Source of the DNA: JACJVV01 sp047602755
GTDB taxonomy: Archaea; Nanobdellota; Nanobdellia; Woesearchaeales; JACJVV01
Assembly: GCA_047602755.1 (NCBI GenBank)
Contig: JBLKOM010000002.1
Coordinates: 124,001-188,000 of the forward strand
Reading direction: 5' to 3'
DNA length: 64,000 bases
The position numbers were made by a program, and so were the translations under genes. The notes beneath the pieces were generated by a model. That model was not told where the DNA came from, did no database searches, and saw nothing but the letters and a program-made list of their open reading frames with translations. This document shows positions 36,755-45,543 of the stretch, in pieces; within the stretch, counting starts at the first letter, position 1, and every line of letters starts with the position of its first letter.

Positions 36755-36789
36755 ATATGTGTGTTATCAATTTAAACAATTTAAGGAGG

Positions 36790-36806
36790 TTACGATATTA
36801 TCGTAA
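36790..36806. promoter_or_regulatory. Perfect 17-bp palindrome over a translation start
   Basis: TTACGATA-T-TATCGTAA. It begins at the last base of the Shine-Dalgarno and covers the proposed ATT start. Eight pairs with one central base are too tight for an RNA hairpin of the same register, which favours a DNA operator for a dimeric regulator. Confidence 0.6.
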
Positions 36807-36955
36807 TTCAGCAACAAAATACTCAATTAAATTCAACAGAAGAACCAGAACCAGACTCGGAATTAAACAAACTAACTACTAATTTTCTAAAAACTTATTA
36901 TAATATATTTAGGAATAAAATTATTTTCTTATATTATTATTGGGGTGTTGTATAG
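36797..36955 (+). CDS. Predicted 52-residue protein with a non-standard (ATT) start
   Basis: The frame holds no ATG, GTG or TTG, but a near-perfect Shine-Dalgarno AAGGAGGT ends six bases before ATT at 36797; ATC at 36800 is the alternative. The product is polar at first (QQQNTQLNSTEEPEPDSELN) and ends in an aromatic, partly hydrophobic tail (YYNIFRNKIIFLYYYWGVV). Its TAG stop shares a base with the GTG start of the following membrane protein (TAGTG), the arrangement of translationally coupled genes, which supports it being translated. No family recognised. Confidence 0.4.
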   Translation: MIVIQQQNTQLNSTEEPEPDSELNKLTTNFLKTYYNIFRNKIIFLYYYWGVV

Positions 36956-37398
36956 TGATTGAATTCTTTATTATTTTAGGAATTTTTATTTTGAATTGTT
37001 TTTTAACTTTAATGATTAAAAATATTAAGAATAATATTGCTGCTGGTGTTGATTTAGTTATAATTGGTGCATTATTGTCAGGGTATTGGTTTGGATGGAG
37101 ATGGGGTTTTATTGTAGGGATGTTATTAAGATTATCTGTTTATATAATCACAATGGAATATGATACTGGTATGATTTATGCAATACCTAGTGCAGGTGTT
37201 GCAGGAATAATTGGTGGAATATTTGGTCTCTTTAGTCTTCCGTTATTCTTAGGTGCAATATTTGCAGTATTAACTTATATGACAGTTTATTATTCAATTA
37301 GGATTATAATATTTGGAGATAATAATTTTTTTATGATGTTTTTAGAAGCATTTGGCTTGGTAATTGTTAATATTGGAATATTTCGTTTTTTTATTTAA
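36955..37398 (+). CDS. Small polytopic membrane protein
   Basis: About 147 residues, GTG start chosen because GGGGTG lies seven bases upstream and because it overlaps the preceding stop as TAGTG; a TTG at 36940 would remove the coupling. Four or five membrane helices are visible, with glycine-rich turns (GALLSGYWFGWRWGF, GVAGIIGGIFG). The layout resembles small integral components such as ECF-transporter S-units, but no substrate motif can be identified, so this is not a call. It is the second gene of a two-gene operon. Confidence 0.65.
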   Translation: MIEFFIILGIFILNCFLTLMIKNIKNNIAAGVDLVIIGALLSGYWFGWRWGFIVGMLLRLSVYIITMEYDTGMIYAIPSAGVAGIIGGIFGLFSLPLFLGAIFAVLTYMTVYYSIRIIIFGDNNFFMMFLEAFGLVIVNIGIFRFFI

Positions 37399-37456
37399 TT
37401 TTATTTAATTATTTTTACTACTTTTATTATTCATGAAGTAATTAATTTATAATAAG

Positions 37457-37465
37457 TTTTAAATA
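37457..37465 (+). promoter_or_regulatory. TATA box
   Basis: TTTTAAATA centred 27 bases before the ATG at 37488, consistent with a leaderless transcript for the glycosidase. Confidence 0.65.
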
Positions 37466-37487
37466 ATATTATTTTTAGGTTATATAA

Positions 37488-38741
37488 ATGGAAAATATAA
37501 TTGAAATAACATATCAAAAAGCTATTGAAATATTGAAAAAAAATATTACAAGAAAAGGTTTTACTGCTTCTTCTGAAAATATTGCAAATTATCATTCCAT
37601 CTGGGCTCGCGATCATTCTATCTGTAGTATTGCAGCAGTTTTAACATCTGATTCTGAATTGATTAAATGTGCAAAAGACGGTCTATTTTTTTTATTAAAC
37701 AAGCAAATAGATCATGGACAAGTTCCAAGTTATGTTGAAATTGAAAGTAAAAAAAAGATTTATGGCGGTTTAGGAAGTATTACAACTATTGATTCAAATA
37801 TGTGGATAGTTATAGCTTGCGCTATTTTTTACAAGAAAACAAATGAAAAACGTTTTATATCTACACTTAATACAGGAAGATACAAACGCTTTTATCGTTT
37901 ATTTAAAGCTTTTGATTCTAACGATTGTGGATTAATGGAGGTTCATATCGCAAGTGATTGGGCAGATATAATGAATAGAACATATCATGTTTTATATGAC
38001 CAATGTCTCTATTATGAATCATTACGTGCTCTTCAGTATTTATTCGCTAATCATATTGATAAAATTTCACATGATAATCCTAGTATTCAAATTGCAGCAT
38101 TGCGAAGATTAAAATGGGTATCAAAGCGTAAGCCTAAAGTAAAAAGAAAGATCAATTCAGTTTTATGGTTTGATTCAAAAAATATTGATAAAATAAAAGA
38201 AGAATATTTAATTTATGATGATATTCCAAAAAAATCTTATTCTTATTATCAATCTCATGTAATGCCATTTAAACATGAATGGTCACAAAGATTTGATACC
38301 TTTGGTAATTTATTAGCGGTTTTAACAAAAATTGCAAATTCGAGAAGAAGGAATAAAATAGTAAATTATGTTGTAAAAGAAAAAATAAATAAACCGTTTC
38401 CTATAAAAGCATTAAGTCCTCCAATATTTAAAAAAGATAAAGATTGGGAAAGAATTTATGACATAAAAGATAAACCATATACCTATCATAATGCTGGCAT
38501 TTGGCCAATGCTATCTGGTTTTTGGATTAATGCATTAATGAAAGCTAACAAACCTGAATTAGCTAAAACAGAATTATTACAATTAGCTAAGTTATTAAAA
38601 AAAGAAAAATATACATTTCACGAATATATGAATGGTAAGTCTTCTAAGTCAATGGGTACTCCATATCAAGCATGGAGCGCTGCAGGTTATATTATTGCTT
38701 ATCATTCAGTAAAATCTAATGTTAATTTATTTGATTTTTAG
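37488..38741 (+). CDS. Six-hairpin glycoside hydrolase (amylo-1,6-glucosidase/GH100-like)
   Basis: 417 residues, no signal peptide. Motifs of the (alpha/alpha)6 debranching-enzyme/neutral-invertase group: GFTASSENIANYHSIWARDHS (residues 24-44), SITTIDSNMWIVIAC with a conserved Asp (97-111), ASDWADIMNRTYHVLYDQ carrying a likely catalytic Asp (155-172) and YHNAGIWPMLSGFW near the end. Relatives act on alpha-glucans or sucrose-like sugars; substrate here is undetermined. With the GH15-like enzyme and the nearby PfkB kinase it suggests use of storage or imported glucans. Confidence 0.7.
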   Translation: MENIIEITYQKAIEILKKNITRKGFTASSENIANYHSIWARDHSICSIAAVLTSDSELIKCAKDGLFFLLNKQIDHGQVPSYVEIESKKKIYGGLGSITTIDSNMWIVIACAIFYKKTNEKRFISTLNTGRYKRFYRLFKAFDSNDCGLMEVHIASDWADIMNRTYHVLYDQCLYYESLRALQYLFANHIDKISHDNPSIQIAALRRLKWVSKRKPKVKRKINSVLWFDSKNIDKIKEEYLIYDDIPKKSYSYYQSHVMPFKHEWSQRFDTFGNLLAVLTKIANSRRRNKIVNYVVKEKINKPFPIKALSPPIFKKDKDWERIYDIKDKPYTYHNAGIWPMLSGFWINALMKANKPELAKTELLQLAKLLKKEKYTFHEYMNGKSSKSMGTPYQAWSAAGYIIAYHSVKSNVNLFDF

Positions 38742-38759
38742 TCCTTTAATAAATTAAAA

Positions 38760-39641
38760 TTAGTTTCTTACTATTTTTGTTTGAATATTTTTTTTTATAT
38801 TATTATTAAATGCACCTTTTTCCATGCCTACAATTTGTGCACATTCATGAGCAATTTGTAATGCTGTTTTAGGTTTTCTGTCGATAGCATATAAAAAACC
38901 TGCAAGAAATGCATCACCACATCCAGTGGTATCAATTAGTTTTATATTTTTACTCTTATTTTCTTCTTTTATATCAATTGTGAATTTTTCTATTTTATTT
39001 TTATTTCTAAAGTATAATTCTGCACCTTTACTACCTTTTGTTATTATTAAATAATTGCATTTGTAATTGAATGCTTCTTTTAAGATATTTATTCCTTTTT
39101 GTTTTATTTTATTTAATTCATCAATATTTAATTTTATAATATGTGAATTTTTTAAACTATATTTAAATATTTGAAACCAATTTTTAATTCCTGGACGTAA
39201 ATTTATATCATAGACAATAATTGAATTTATTTCCTTAATTATTCTTTTTAATGTATTTCTAGATATGGTGTTTCTTTGTGATAATGTACTGAAATAAAAA
39301 AACTTACAATTTATATCCTTTTTATTTTGTAAGATAGAATTCTTAGAATTTATGAAATCAAATGATGCCTTTTTATCAATACTAAATGTTGGGACATTCT
39401 TAACTAAGTTGATTTTAGCCTCTCCTACTTTTACTTTTGTAGTATTAAAAAATATTTTTACTTTTCTTTTTTTTAATTCATTTGGAATGTTATCTATTTC
39501 ATTTTTAGGCAATGCGCTTATGATTGCAGAATTCATACCTAATGCTGAACAAATGCTTGCAACATTAAGAGGTGCTCCTGCAATTACTCTATTCTTATTA
39601 TAAACATCATATAATATTTCACCAAAACATATTATTCCCAT
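38760..39641 (-). CDS. PfkB-family carbohydrate kinase
   Basis: 293 residues. Start of the fold: GIICFGEILYDVY; sugar-binding AGAPLNVASICSALG; catalytic loop DTTGCGDAFLAGFLYAI with the general base Asp; LIITKGSKGAEL precedes it. The N-terminal pattern (GEILYDV, GGAP-like loop with one Gly replaced by Ala) is nearest to fructokinase-like members, which fits the glycosidase next door, but nucleoside or ribose substrates are possible. The end converges on the glycosidase; the start diverges from endonuclease III. Confidence 0.82.
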   Translation of the reverse strand: MGIICFGEILYDVYNKNRVIAGAPLNVASICSALGMNSAIISALPKNEIDNIPNELKKRKVKIFFNTTKVKVGEAKINLVKNVPTFSIDKKASFDFINSKNSILQNKKDINCKFFYFSTLSQRNTISRNTLKRIIKEINSIIVYDINLRPGIKNWFQIFKYSLKNSHIIKLNIDELNKIKQKGINILKEAFNYKCNYLIITKGSKGAELYFRNKNKIEKFTIDIKEENKSKNIKLIDTTGCGDAFLAGFLYAIDRKPKTALQIAHECAQIVGMEKGAFNNNIKKNIQTKIVRN

Positions 39642-39685
39642 ATCATCTGCAAAATATTTATATTACTTAAAACTTTTTATTAATT

Positions 39686-40372
39686 ATGAATACAAATAAT
39701 AGCAATAAGAATATCAATAATCATCCAAATATTGATAAAATAATCTCAATCTTAAAAAAAGAAGTTATTAATTATAATGTTCCAGTTGTCGACCTGATTC
39801 AGATACAGACAAATGATCCTTTTAAAGTTTTAATTGCAACAATTTTGTCTGCAAGAACAAAAGACCAAACAACAGTTCAAGCATGTAAAAAACTATTTGA
39901 AAAAGTAAATTCTCCACAAGATCTTAAAAACCTATCAATAAAAGAAATTGAAAAATTAATTTATCCAGTAGGTTTTTATAAGAATAAAGCAAAGTATTTA
40001 TATGAACTACCTGATGTTTTAAAATCAAACTTTAATAATCAAGTTCCTGATAATATTGATGATCTTCTTAAATTACCTGGTGTCGGAAGGAAAACAGCAA
40101 ACTTAGTTGTTGCTGTCGGTTTTCAAAAACCTGCCATGTGCGTTGATGTTCATGTTCATAGAATTTCAAATAGATTAGGTTATATCAAAACTAAAAATCC
40201 ATTTGAATCTGAGATGGCTTTACGGAAAAAATTACCGATTAAATATTGGGAAAAATATAATAGCATGATTGTTGCTTTTGGACAACATTTATGCACTCCA
40301 ATAAGCCCACATTGCAGTAAATGCCCAATTTATAAATATTGTAAAAGAGTTGGTGTTAAATCATCTAGATAA
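39686..40372 (+). CDS. nth: Endonuclease III (DNA glycosylase/AP lyase)
   Basis: 228 residues. Removes oxidised pyrimidines and nicks the DNA. Helix-hairpin-helix LPGVGRKTANLVV with the catalytic Lys, then CVDVHVHRISNRLG with the catalytic Asp, and the iron-sulphur loop C-x6-C-x2-C-x5-C (CTPISPHCSKCPIYKYC). All catalytic residues are present. The extra 20 or so N-terminal Asn/Lys residues are low complexity. A TATA-like AAATATTTATAT is centred about 27 bases before the ATG. Confidence 0.95.
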   Translation: MNTNNSNKNINNHPNIDKIISILKKEVINYNVPVVDLIQIQTNDPFKVLIATILSARTKDQTTVQACKKLFEKVNSPQDLKNLSIKEIEKLIYPVGFYKNKAKYLYELPDVLKSNFNNQVPDNIDDLLKLPGVGRKTANLVVAVGFQKPAMCVDVHVHRISNRLGYIKTKNPFESEMALRKKLPIKYWEKYNSMIVAFGQHLCTPISPHCSKCPIYKYCKRVGVKSSR

Positions 40373-40698
40373 GTTATAATCTTTTTAGGTAATAAATAAT
40401 ATTAAATTTTAGTGATAAAAATTATTATTAGATTAATAATTACAATAATAAAAAACAAAAACACAGCACATATGAATTTTAAAACATATGATTTCTTATG
40501 CCATATATCGTCGGTAACAAAAGGAATTTAACCATAATCTTTTTAAGTATACTAAAGCGTTAGAATATAGTTTGAATTAAATCTCAAGCTTGATATTATA
40601 ATATAAAAAAATCAATATCAGTTATTATGTATTAAAAAAATATTAAGAAGGATACGATACATTATAATTGTTTAATTAATTTTTAAACGAGGCAAAAA
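40373..40698 (+). other. Gene-free 326-base region before the PFOR gene
   Basis: Contains two TATA-like stretches (CTTTTTAAGTAT near 40540 and ATTATAATATAAA near 40597) and an inverted repeat around the second. A 19-codon frame near 40470 has no Shine-Dalgarno or other support and is not called. The sequence is otherwise featureless and AT-rich. It implies that the PFOR mRNA has a leader of roughly 70-120 bases, unlike the leaderless genes around it. Confidence 0.5.
40591..40620. promoter_or_regulatory. Inverted repeat around the probable PFOR promoter
   Basis: TGATATT (40591-40597) and AATATCA (40614-40620) flank the AT-rich TATA candidate ATAATATAAAAAAA. A dimeric regulator bound here would cover the TATA box. 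The arms are short and AT-rich, so chance is a real alternative. Confidence 0.35.
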
Positions 40699-43600
40699 AT
40701 GGTAAAATATGTTGTTGAAGATGGAAATTCTGCTGCTGCAAATATAGCATACAAATTTAGTGAAGTTGCTGCAATTTATCCTATTACACCTTCATCTACG
40801 ATGGGTGAATTAGCAGATTTATGGTCTGCAAAAGGTAAGAAAAACTTATTTGGAGAAACTGTTGATGTAATACAAATGCAATCTGAGGGTGGTGCTGCAG
40901 GGGCAATACATGGTTCTTTGACAGCTGGCGCTTTAACAACGACTTTTACAGCCTCACAAGGTTTATTATTAATGATTCCTAATATGTATAAAATAGCAGG
41001 AGAAATGCTTCCAACTGTTTTTCATGTCTCTGCAAGAAGTCTTGCATGTCAAGCATTATCAATTTTTGGTGATCATTCTGATGTAATGTCGGTACGTGAT
41101 ACAGGATTTGCTATTATTTCTGCAAATTCTGTTCAAGAAGTTCAAGATCTTGCAGTTGTGGCTCATCTTGCAACACTTGAAACACAAATCCCTTTTCTAA
41201 ATTTCTTTGATGGTTTTAGAACATCTCATGAAGTACAAAAAATTGAGTTGATTGAGGATGATATATTAAAATCAATGATTAATCATGACTTAATATTAAA
41301 ATTTCGTGAGCAAAAGCTAACTCCTGAAAAGCCAATGATTAAAGTTGGTGCTGAGAATCCAGATGTTTATTTTCAAGGAAGAGAAACTGTAAATAAGTAT
41401 TATGATAATGCTCCAGAAATTATTAAAAAATATATGGATTTAATAAAACAAAAAACAGGACGTGAATATAATCTTTATGATTATGTTGGAGCAAGCGATG
41501 CTGATAAAGTAATTATTGCAATGGGTTCAGCTTGTGAAACAATTGAAGAAACAATAAACTATCTTAATTCAACAGGAAAGAAATTAGGTTTATTAAAAGT
41601 TCGTTTGTTTCGACCATTTTCAGTTAAAGATTTTATTTCAGCAATCCCTGCTTCAGTTAAAAAAATAGCAGTTATTGACCGTACAAAAGAACCTGGGTCA
41701 ATTGGTGAACCATTATATATGGATACAGTTGCTGCACTTAAAGATAACAAGGACTTAACAATAATTGGTGGGCGTTATGGTCTTTCATCAAAAGAATTTA
41801 CTCCTTCAATGGTCAATGCTATATACGCTCATCTTGATAATGAATGTACTCATGGTTTTACAGTTGGCATAATTGATGATGTTACAAATCGTTCATTAAA
41901 AATAAATGAACATATTCACACTGAACCTAAAGATGTTGTACGATGTAAGTTTTGGGGTTATGGGAGTGATGGAACAGTTTCTGCTTGTAAAAACTCAATA
42001 AAAATAATAGGGGATGGAACTGATATGTATGTACAAGGTTATTTCTTTTATGATTCAAAAAAATCTGGAGGGATAACTGTATCTCATCTACGTTTTGGAA
42101 AATCTAAAATTCAATCTACTTATTTATTAGATGATTGTGATTTTATTGCTTTACATACTCCTGAATATATTGGTAGGTACGATATTCTTGAAGGAATTAC
42201 AGAAAACGGTACTTTTATTATTAATTGTCCATGGAAACCTGAACAAGTTTTTGAACATTTAACAGAAGATATGCAAAAAACAATAATTGAAAAAAAAATA
42301 AAAGTTTATTGTATAGATGCATTAAATATTTCTGATAGTGTAGGTTTAGGTCATAGAATTAATACTGCAATGCAGGCTGCTTTTTTTAAAGTTTCAGGTG
42401 TATTACCTCAAGATCAAGCAATTAAAATGATTAAATCAGCTGTTGAAAAACAATTTAGTTCTAAAGGAAAAAATATTATTGAGATGAATTGGTTATGCAT
42501 TGACAAAGCAGTTGAGTCTCTTTATGAAGTTCCTATTCCAACTTCATCATCAAAGTACTATGATGAATTAAAATTAATACAAGACGATGCATCTGAGTTT
42601 GCTAAACAAGTAATTGAACCATGTATGCGTCTTAAAGGCGACAATATACCAGTTTCAAAAATGCCTCTTAACGGAGCTATTCCTGTAGGTACAGCTGCAT
42701 TAGAAAAGCGTGGAGTTGCAGTTGAAATGCCAAAATGGATTCCAGAAAATTGTATTCAATGTGGGCAATGCGCATTTGTTTGTCCTCATGCAACTATTAG
42801 AACAAAACAAATTCACCCAGATAATTTAAAAGATGCACCATCTTCATTTGTAACATTAAAATCAAATACACAAAACCAAAGTAATCTCCAGTATAAAGTT
42901 CAATTATATTGTGATGATTGTGTAGGGTGTGGTGTTTGTGCAGAAGTATGTCCAACAAAAAATAAAGCATTAGTTATGACACCAGCAAGTGAATTAAGAA
43001 CACCAGAAGAAAGAGCTAACTACAAATTTTTTGATAAACTCCCTAATAACGTTACAGAAGGAGCAATAATGACAACAGCAAAGGGGACACAATTATTAAT
43101 GCCTTATTTTGAATTTTCTGGAGCATGTGCAGGTTGTGGCGAAACTCCATATTATCGTTTATTAACACAATTGTTTGGAGATCGAATGATAATTGCAAAT
43201 GCAACGGGTTGTACTTCTATATATTGCGGAACATTTCCTACAACACCATTTACAACAAATTCTGAAGGTAAAGGACCAGCTTGGGGTAATTCATTATTTG
43301 AAGATAACGCAGAATATGGATTTGGTTTTAGACTTGCAATTGATGCAACAAGAAAACAATTAAAAACAAATATTGAATGTTTATTAAATGTAGGAACTAC
43401 AGAAAAATTAAGCTTAGCATTAAATAATATGCTAAAAAATTGGGATAAAGTTGATGATGCTGCAAAAGCTGCAGCTAAAGAAGTAGTTGCAGAATTACCT
43501 GAAGCATTAGAAAAAGTATACGGTGATAGTGAACCATTACTAAAAAAAATAGTTGAGCTTAAAGATTTCTTAGTAGATAAAAGCGTCTGGATAATTGGTG

Positions 43601-44208
43601 GTGACGGCTGGGCATACGATATAGGTTTTGGTGGACTTGATCATGTACTTGCTTCAGGAAAAAATGTAAATGTTTTAGTTCTTGATACAGAAGTTTATTC
43701 TAATACTGGTGGTCAAGCCTCAAAAGCAACACCACGTGCAGCAACAGCAAAATTTGCAACTGCAGGAAAACCAAATCCTAAAAAGAATCTTGGATTAATG
43801 ATGATGTCGTATGGAAATATTTATGTTGCTTCAATAGATATGGGTGGTAATAAAGCACAACTAATAAAAGCAATGCAAGAAGCAGAAGCATATCCTGGCC
43901 CAAGTATAATAATTGCATATTCACCATGTATTGCTCATGGATATAATTTAAAACAAAGTGATGCACAAGCTAAAAAAGCAACACAATCAGGCTATTGGCC
44001 AATATATCGTTATAATCCACAGCTTGAAAAACCATTTATTTGGGATTCAATGGAACCAGTTCTTGAATTTAAGAATTATATTCTTAACGAGACAAGATAT
44101 AAATCTTTACAAATAGAATTTCCAGAAGTTGCTGAAGACTTATACAATAAAGCTGAACAAGATTCAAAGAATAGATTTAAAGTTTTAAAATCATATAAGG
44201 AGGAATAA
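40699..44208 (+). CDS. nifJ: Pyruvate:ferredoxin oxidoreductase, single-chain
   Basis: 1,169 residues, the bacterial-type homodimeric PFOR with all domains fused. Converts pyruvate and CoA to acetyl-CoA, CO2 and reduced ferredoxin. Domain order seen: pyrimidine-binding EGGAAGAIHGSLTAG, transketolase-C-like middle, gamma-type domain, two [4Fe-4S] motifs (CIQCGQCAFVCPH near residue 685; CDDCVGCGVCAEVCP near 738), the proximal-cluster Cys pair in GACAGCGETPYYR (near 810) and the TPP site GDGWAYDIGFGGLDH (near 969) with DTEVYSNTGGQASKATP. A Shine-Dalgarno-like GAGG lies six bases before the ATG. A ferredoxin gene follows after two bases. Many archaea instead use separate Por subunits. Confidence 0.97.
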   Translation: MVKYVVEDGNSAAANIAYKFSEVAAIYPITPSSTMGELADLWSAKGKKNLFGETVDVIQMQSEGGAAGAIHGSLTAGALTTTFTASQGLLLMIPNMYKIAGEMLPTVFHVSARSLACQALSIFGDHSDVMSVRDTGFAIISANSVQEVQDLAVVAHLATLETQIPFLNFFDGFRTSHEVQKIELIEDDILKSMINHDLILKFREQKLTPEKPMIKVGAENPDVYFQGRETVNKYYDNAPEIIKKYMDLIKQKTGREYNLYDYVGASDADKVIIAMGSACETIEETINYLNSTGKKLGLLKVRLFRPFSVKDFISAIPASVKKIAVIDRTKEPGSIGEPLYMDTVAALKDNKDLTIIGGRYGLSSKEFTPSMVNAIYAHLDNECTHGFTVGIIDDVTNRSLKINEHIHTEPKDVVRCKFWGYGSDGTVSACKNSIKIIGDGTDMYVQGYFFYDSKKSGGITVSHLRFGKSKIQSTYLLDDCDFIALHTPEYIGRYDILEGITENGTFIINCPWKPEQVFEHLTEDMQKTIIEKKIKVYCIDALNISDSVGLGHRINTAMQAAFFKVSGVLPQDQAIKMIKSAVEKQFSSKGKNIIEMNWLCIDKAVESLYEVPIPTSSSKYYDELKLIQDDASEFAKQVIEPCMRLKGDNIPVSKMPLNGAIPVGTAALEKRGVAVEMPKWIPENCIQCGQCAFVCPHATIRTKQIHPDNLKDAPSSFVTLKSNTQNQSNLQYKVQLYCDDCVGCGVCAEVCPTKNKALVMTPASELRTPEERANYKFFDKLPNNVTEGAIMTTAKGTQLLMPYFEFSGACAGCGETPYYRLLTQLFGDRMIIANATGCTSIYCGTFPTTPFTTNSEGKGPAWGNSLFEDNAEYGFGFRLAIDATRKQLKTNIECLLNVGTTEKLSLALNNMLKNWDKVDDAAKAAAKEVVAELPEALEKVYGDSEPLLKKIVELKDFLVDKSVWIIGGDGWAYDIGFGGLDHVLASGKNVNVLVLDTEVYSNTGGQASKATPRAATAKFATAGKPNPKKNLGLMMMSYGNIYVASIDMGGNKAQLIKAMQEAEAYPGPSIIIAYSPCIAHGYNLKQSDAQAKKATQSGYWPIYRYNPQLEKPFIWDSMEPVLEFKNYILNETRYKSLQIEFPEVAEDLYNKAEQDSKNRFKVLKSYKEE

Positions 44209-44210
44209 AA

Positions 44211-44396
44211 ATGGCAAAAGTTACAGTAGATTTAACTAAATGTGCAGGACATGGTACTTGTGTTGATGTGTGCCCAGTAAGTGTATTTGAAATTAAAGAT
44301 GGCAAAGCAGTAGTTATTAATGAAGCAGCTTGCATTGAATGTCACGCATGTGAAGAAGCATGCCCTGAAAAATGTATTAAAGTTACAAGCTCTTAA
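44211..44396 (+). CDS. Small 2[4Fe-4S]-type ferredoxin
   Basis: 61 residues, probable electron acceptor of PFOR, which precedes it in the same operon; AAGGAGGA upstream of the ATG fixes the start. The second cluster motif is canonical (CIECHACEEACPEKC). The first is C-x5-C-x3-CP (KCAGHGTCVDVCP), so one of the usual four Cys is replaced in the GHG stretch. Eight Cys remain in total. Archaeal ferredoxins with such a motif may hold a [3Fe-4S] cluster or use another ligand. Confidence 0.92.
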   Translation: MAKVTVDLTKCAGHGTCVDVCPVSVFEIKDGKAVVINEAACIECHACEEACPEKCIKVTSS

Positions 44397-44440
44397 TTTT
44401 TTATTATTTTTTAAGTTTGTATTTTATAAAAAAAGAAAAT

Positions 44441-44836
44441 TTACTTTATTGGATAAGTATCTATCATTTTTTGTACATATTCTGGATTAATACCTCCAAT
44501 CAGTCTTGGAACTCTTTCACCATACAAATCCTTTAGTCTTTGGATTCCTTCTTCTAGTGTACCCTTATTTAGTATCACATATAATTTTAGATAATGAGTT
44601 GTTAGGAATGAATCAACAATATCTGAACCACTATTATTGATTGGTACAACAAATACATTTATATCTTGTTTATATCCTCCATCATTTGCATAATCTTCTA
44701 AAATATCTTCCATTTCCTCAACTGTTTGTGCTGCTTTTCCTAATGGCCAAGGTCCAACACAAGCACTTGCTTTTCCTAAGTAGTATGTTGAATCTTTTAC
44801 TACATTCTCAATGTTTTCATTATTTTTTTCATTCAT
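44441..44836 (-). CDS. Small unknown protein, last gene of the small-protein operon
   Basis: 131 residues from the ATG preceded by GAGGGGGA; an upstream in-frame GTG at 44869 would start before that Shine-Dalgarno and is less likely. No family recognised. The sequence is soluble and acidic with a possible alpha/beta core: YYLGKASACVGPWPLGKAA, then DINVFVVPINN, then a helix-strand-helix ending RLKDLYGERVPRLIGG. Five genes on this strand each have their own strong Shine-Dalgarno and small size. It is convergent with the ferredoxin gene. Confidence 0.62.
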   Translation of the reverse strand: MNEKNNENIENVVKDSTYYLGKASACVGPWPLGKAAQTVEEMEDILEDYANDGGYKQDINVFVVPINNSGSDIVDSFLTTHYLKLYVILNKGTLEEGIQRLKDLYGERVPRLIGGINPEYVQKMIDTYPIK

Positions 44837-44905
44837 TTTCTCCCCCTCAATTATTTTTTCTTTTCTCACATGAACACATTTTTTAATGAAAAAAATTAAA
44901 AATAT

Positions 44906-45367
44906 TTACTTCAATCTGTACAATATTACACCCTGTAATGAAGGAATAACTATTCGTTCATGTTCTGTACCTTCACTTGATTTCCATGGCTTTTTAGCTT
45001 CTTCATATTCTTCTGGATTAAATTCTTGTAATGTTCTTCCATTTATTCTATTACTGTTATATGAGTTCAACATTTCATTTATCCCCTTTATTATTTTATT
45101 TGAATATGGTACATATGCTTTCATAATTAATCCATCATTAATCACTGTATCAGCATGTGCAGTATTATCTATTTTCGGAATTCCATGGAAAAATCTAAGA
45201 TTTGGAATCGGAAAAAAAGGATGATTCCGATTATAAATAACGATATCATCAGGAAGATCGCTAATTAAGTCATAGCCTACCTCTATTATTGTCTTATTAT
45301 CCGCTGATCTTAAATGAATTGGATGAATCCAGTCACTTATATCTCCTTGATTTGTTTGTATTTTCAT
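44906..45367 (-). CDS. Unknown 153-residue protein of the small-protein operon
   Basis: No family recognised. Soluble, beta-rich N-terminal half (ISDWIHPIHLRSADNKTIIEVGYDL, IVIYNRNHPFFPIPNLRFF) and a more polar C-terminal half ending in a strand (RIVIPSLQGVILYRLK). A Shine-Dalgarno GGGGGTAG, which is also the end of the upstream 52-residue gene, lies six bases before the ATG. The high content of His and Asn in the first 80 residues hints at metal or polar-ligand binding but no motif is defined. Confidence 0.62.
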   Translation of the reverse strand: MKIQTNQGDISDWIHPIHLRSADNKTIIEVGYDLISDLPDDIVIYNRNHPFFPIPNLRFFHGIPKIDNTAHADTVINDGLIMKAYVPYSNKIIKGINEMLNSYNSNRINGRTLQEFNPEEYEEAKKPWKSSEGTEHERIVIPSLQGVILYRLK

Positions 45368-45372
45368 TTTTT

Positions 45373-45531
45373 CTACCCCCTATACCTGTTATCATCTGAT
45401 ATTCTATATCTTTCAGTTTCTTTGTTTATTCTGTCAAGTAAATTTGTAGCATCTTTTACAGGATACTGTGTTTGTTTGCCCTGTTGATTATCTATTCTAT
45501 CATATTTTCCAACTAAATTATCAATTCTCAT
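45373..45531 (-). CDS. 52-residue polar protein of the small-protein operon
   Basis: Starts with ATG eight bases after AGAGGTG. Sequence is strongly hydrophilic (RIDNLVGKYDRIDNQQGKQTQ, then DATNLLDRINKETERYRISDD) and reads as one long amphipathic helix, perhaps a short coiled coil. Its last codons supply the Shine-Dalgarno of the next gene. No family recognised. Confidence 0.55.
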   Translation of the reverse strand: MRIDNLVGKYDRIDNQQGKQTQYPVKDATNLLDRINKETERYRISDDNRYRG

Positions 45532-45543
45532 TTTTTTCACCTC

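Noticed and set aside
40470..40530. 19-codon frame in the PFOR leader as a leader peptide
   Set aside because: No Shine-Dalgarno, no repeated regulatory codons and no hairpin pair for attenuation.
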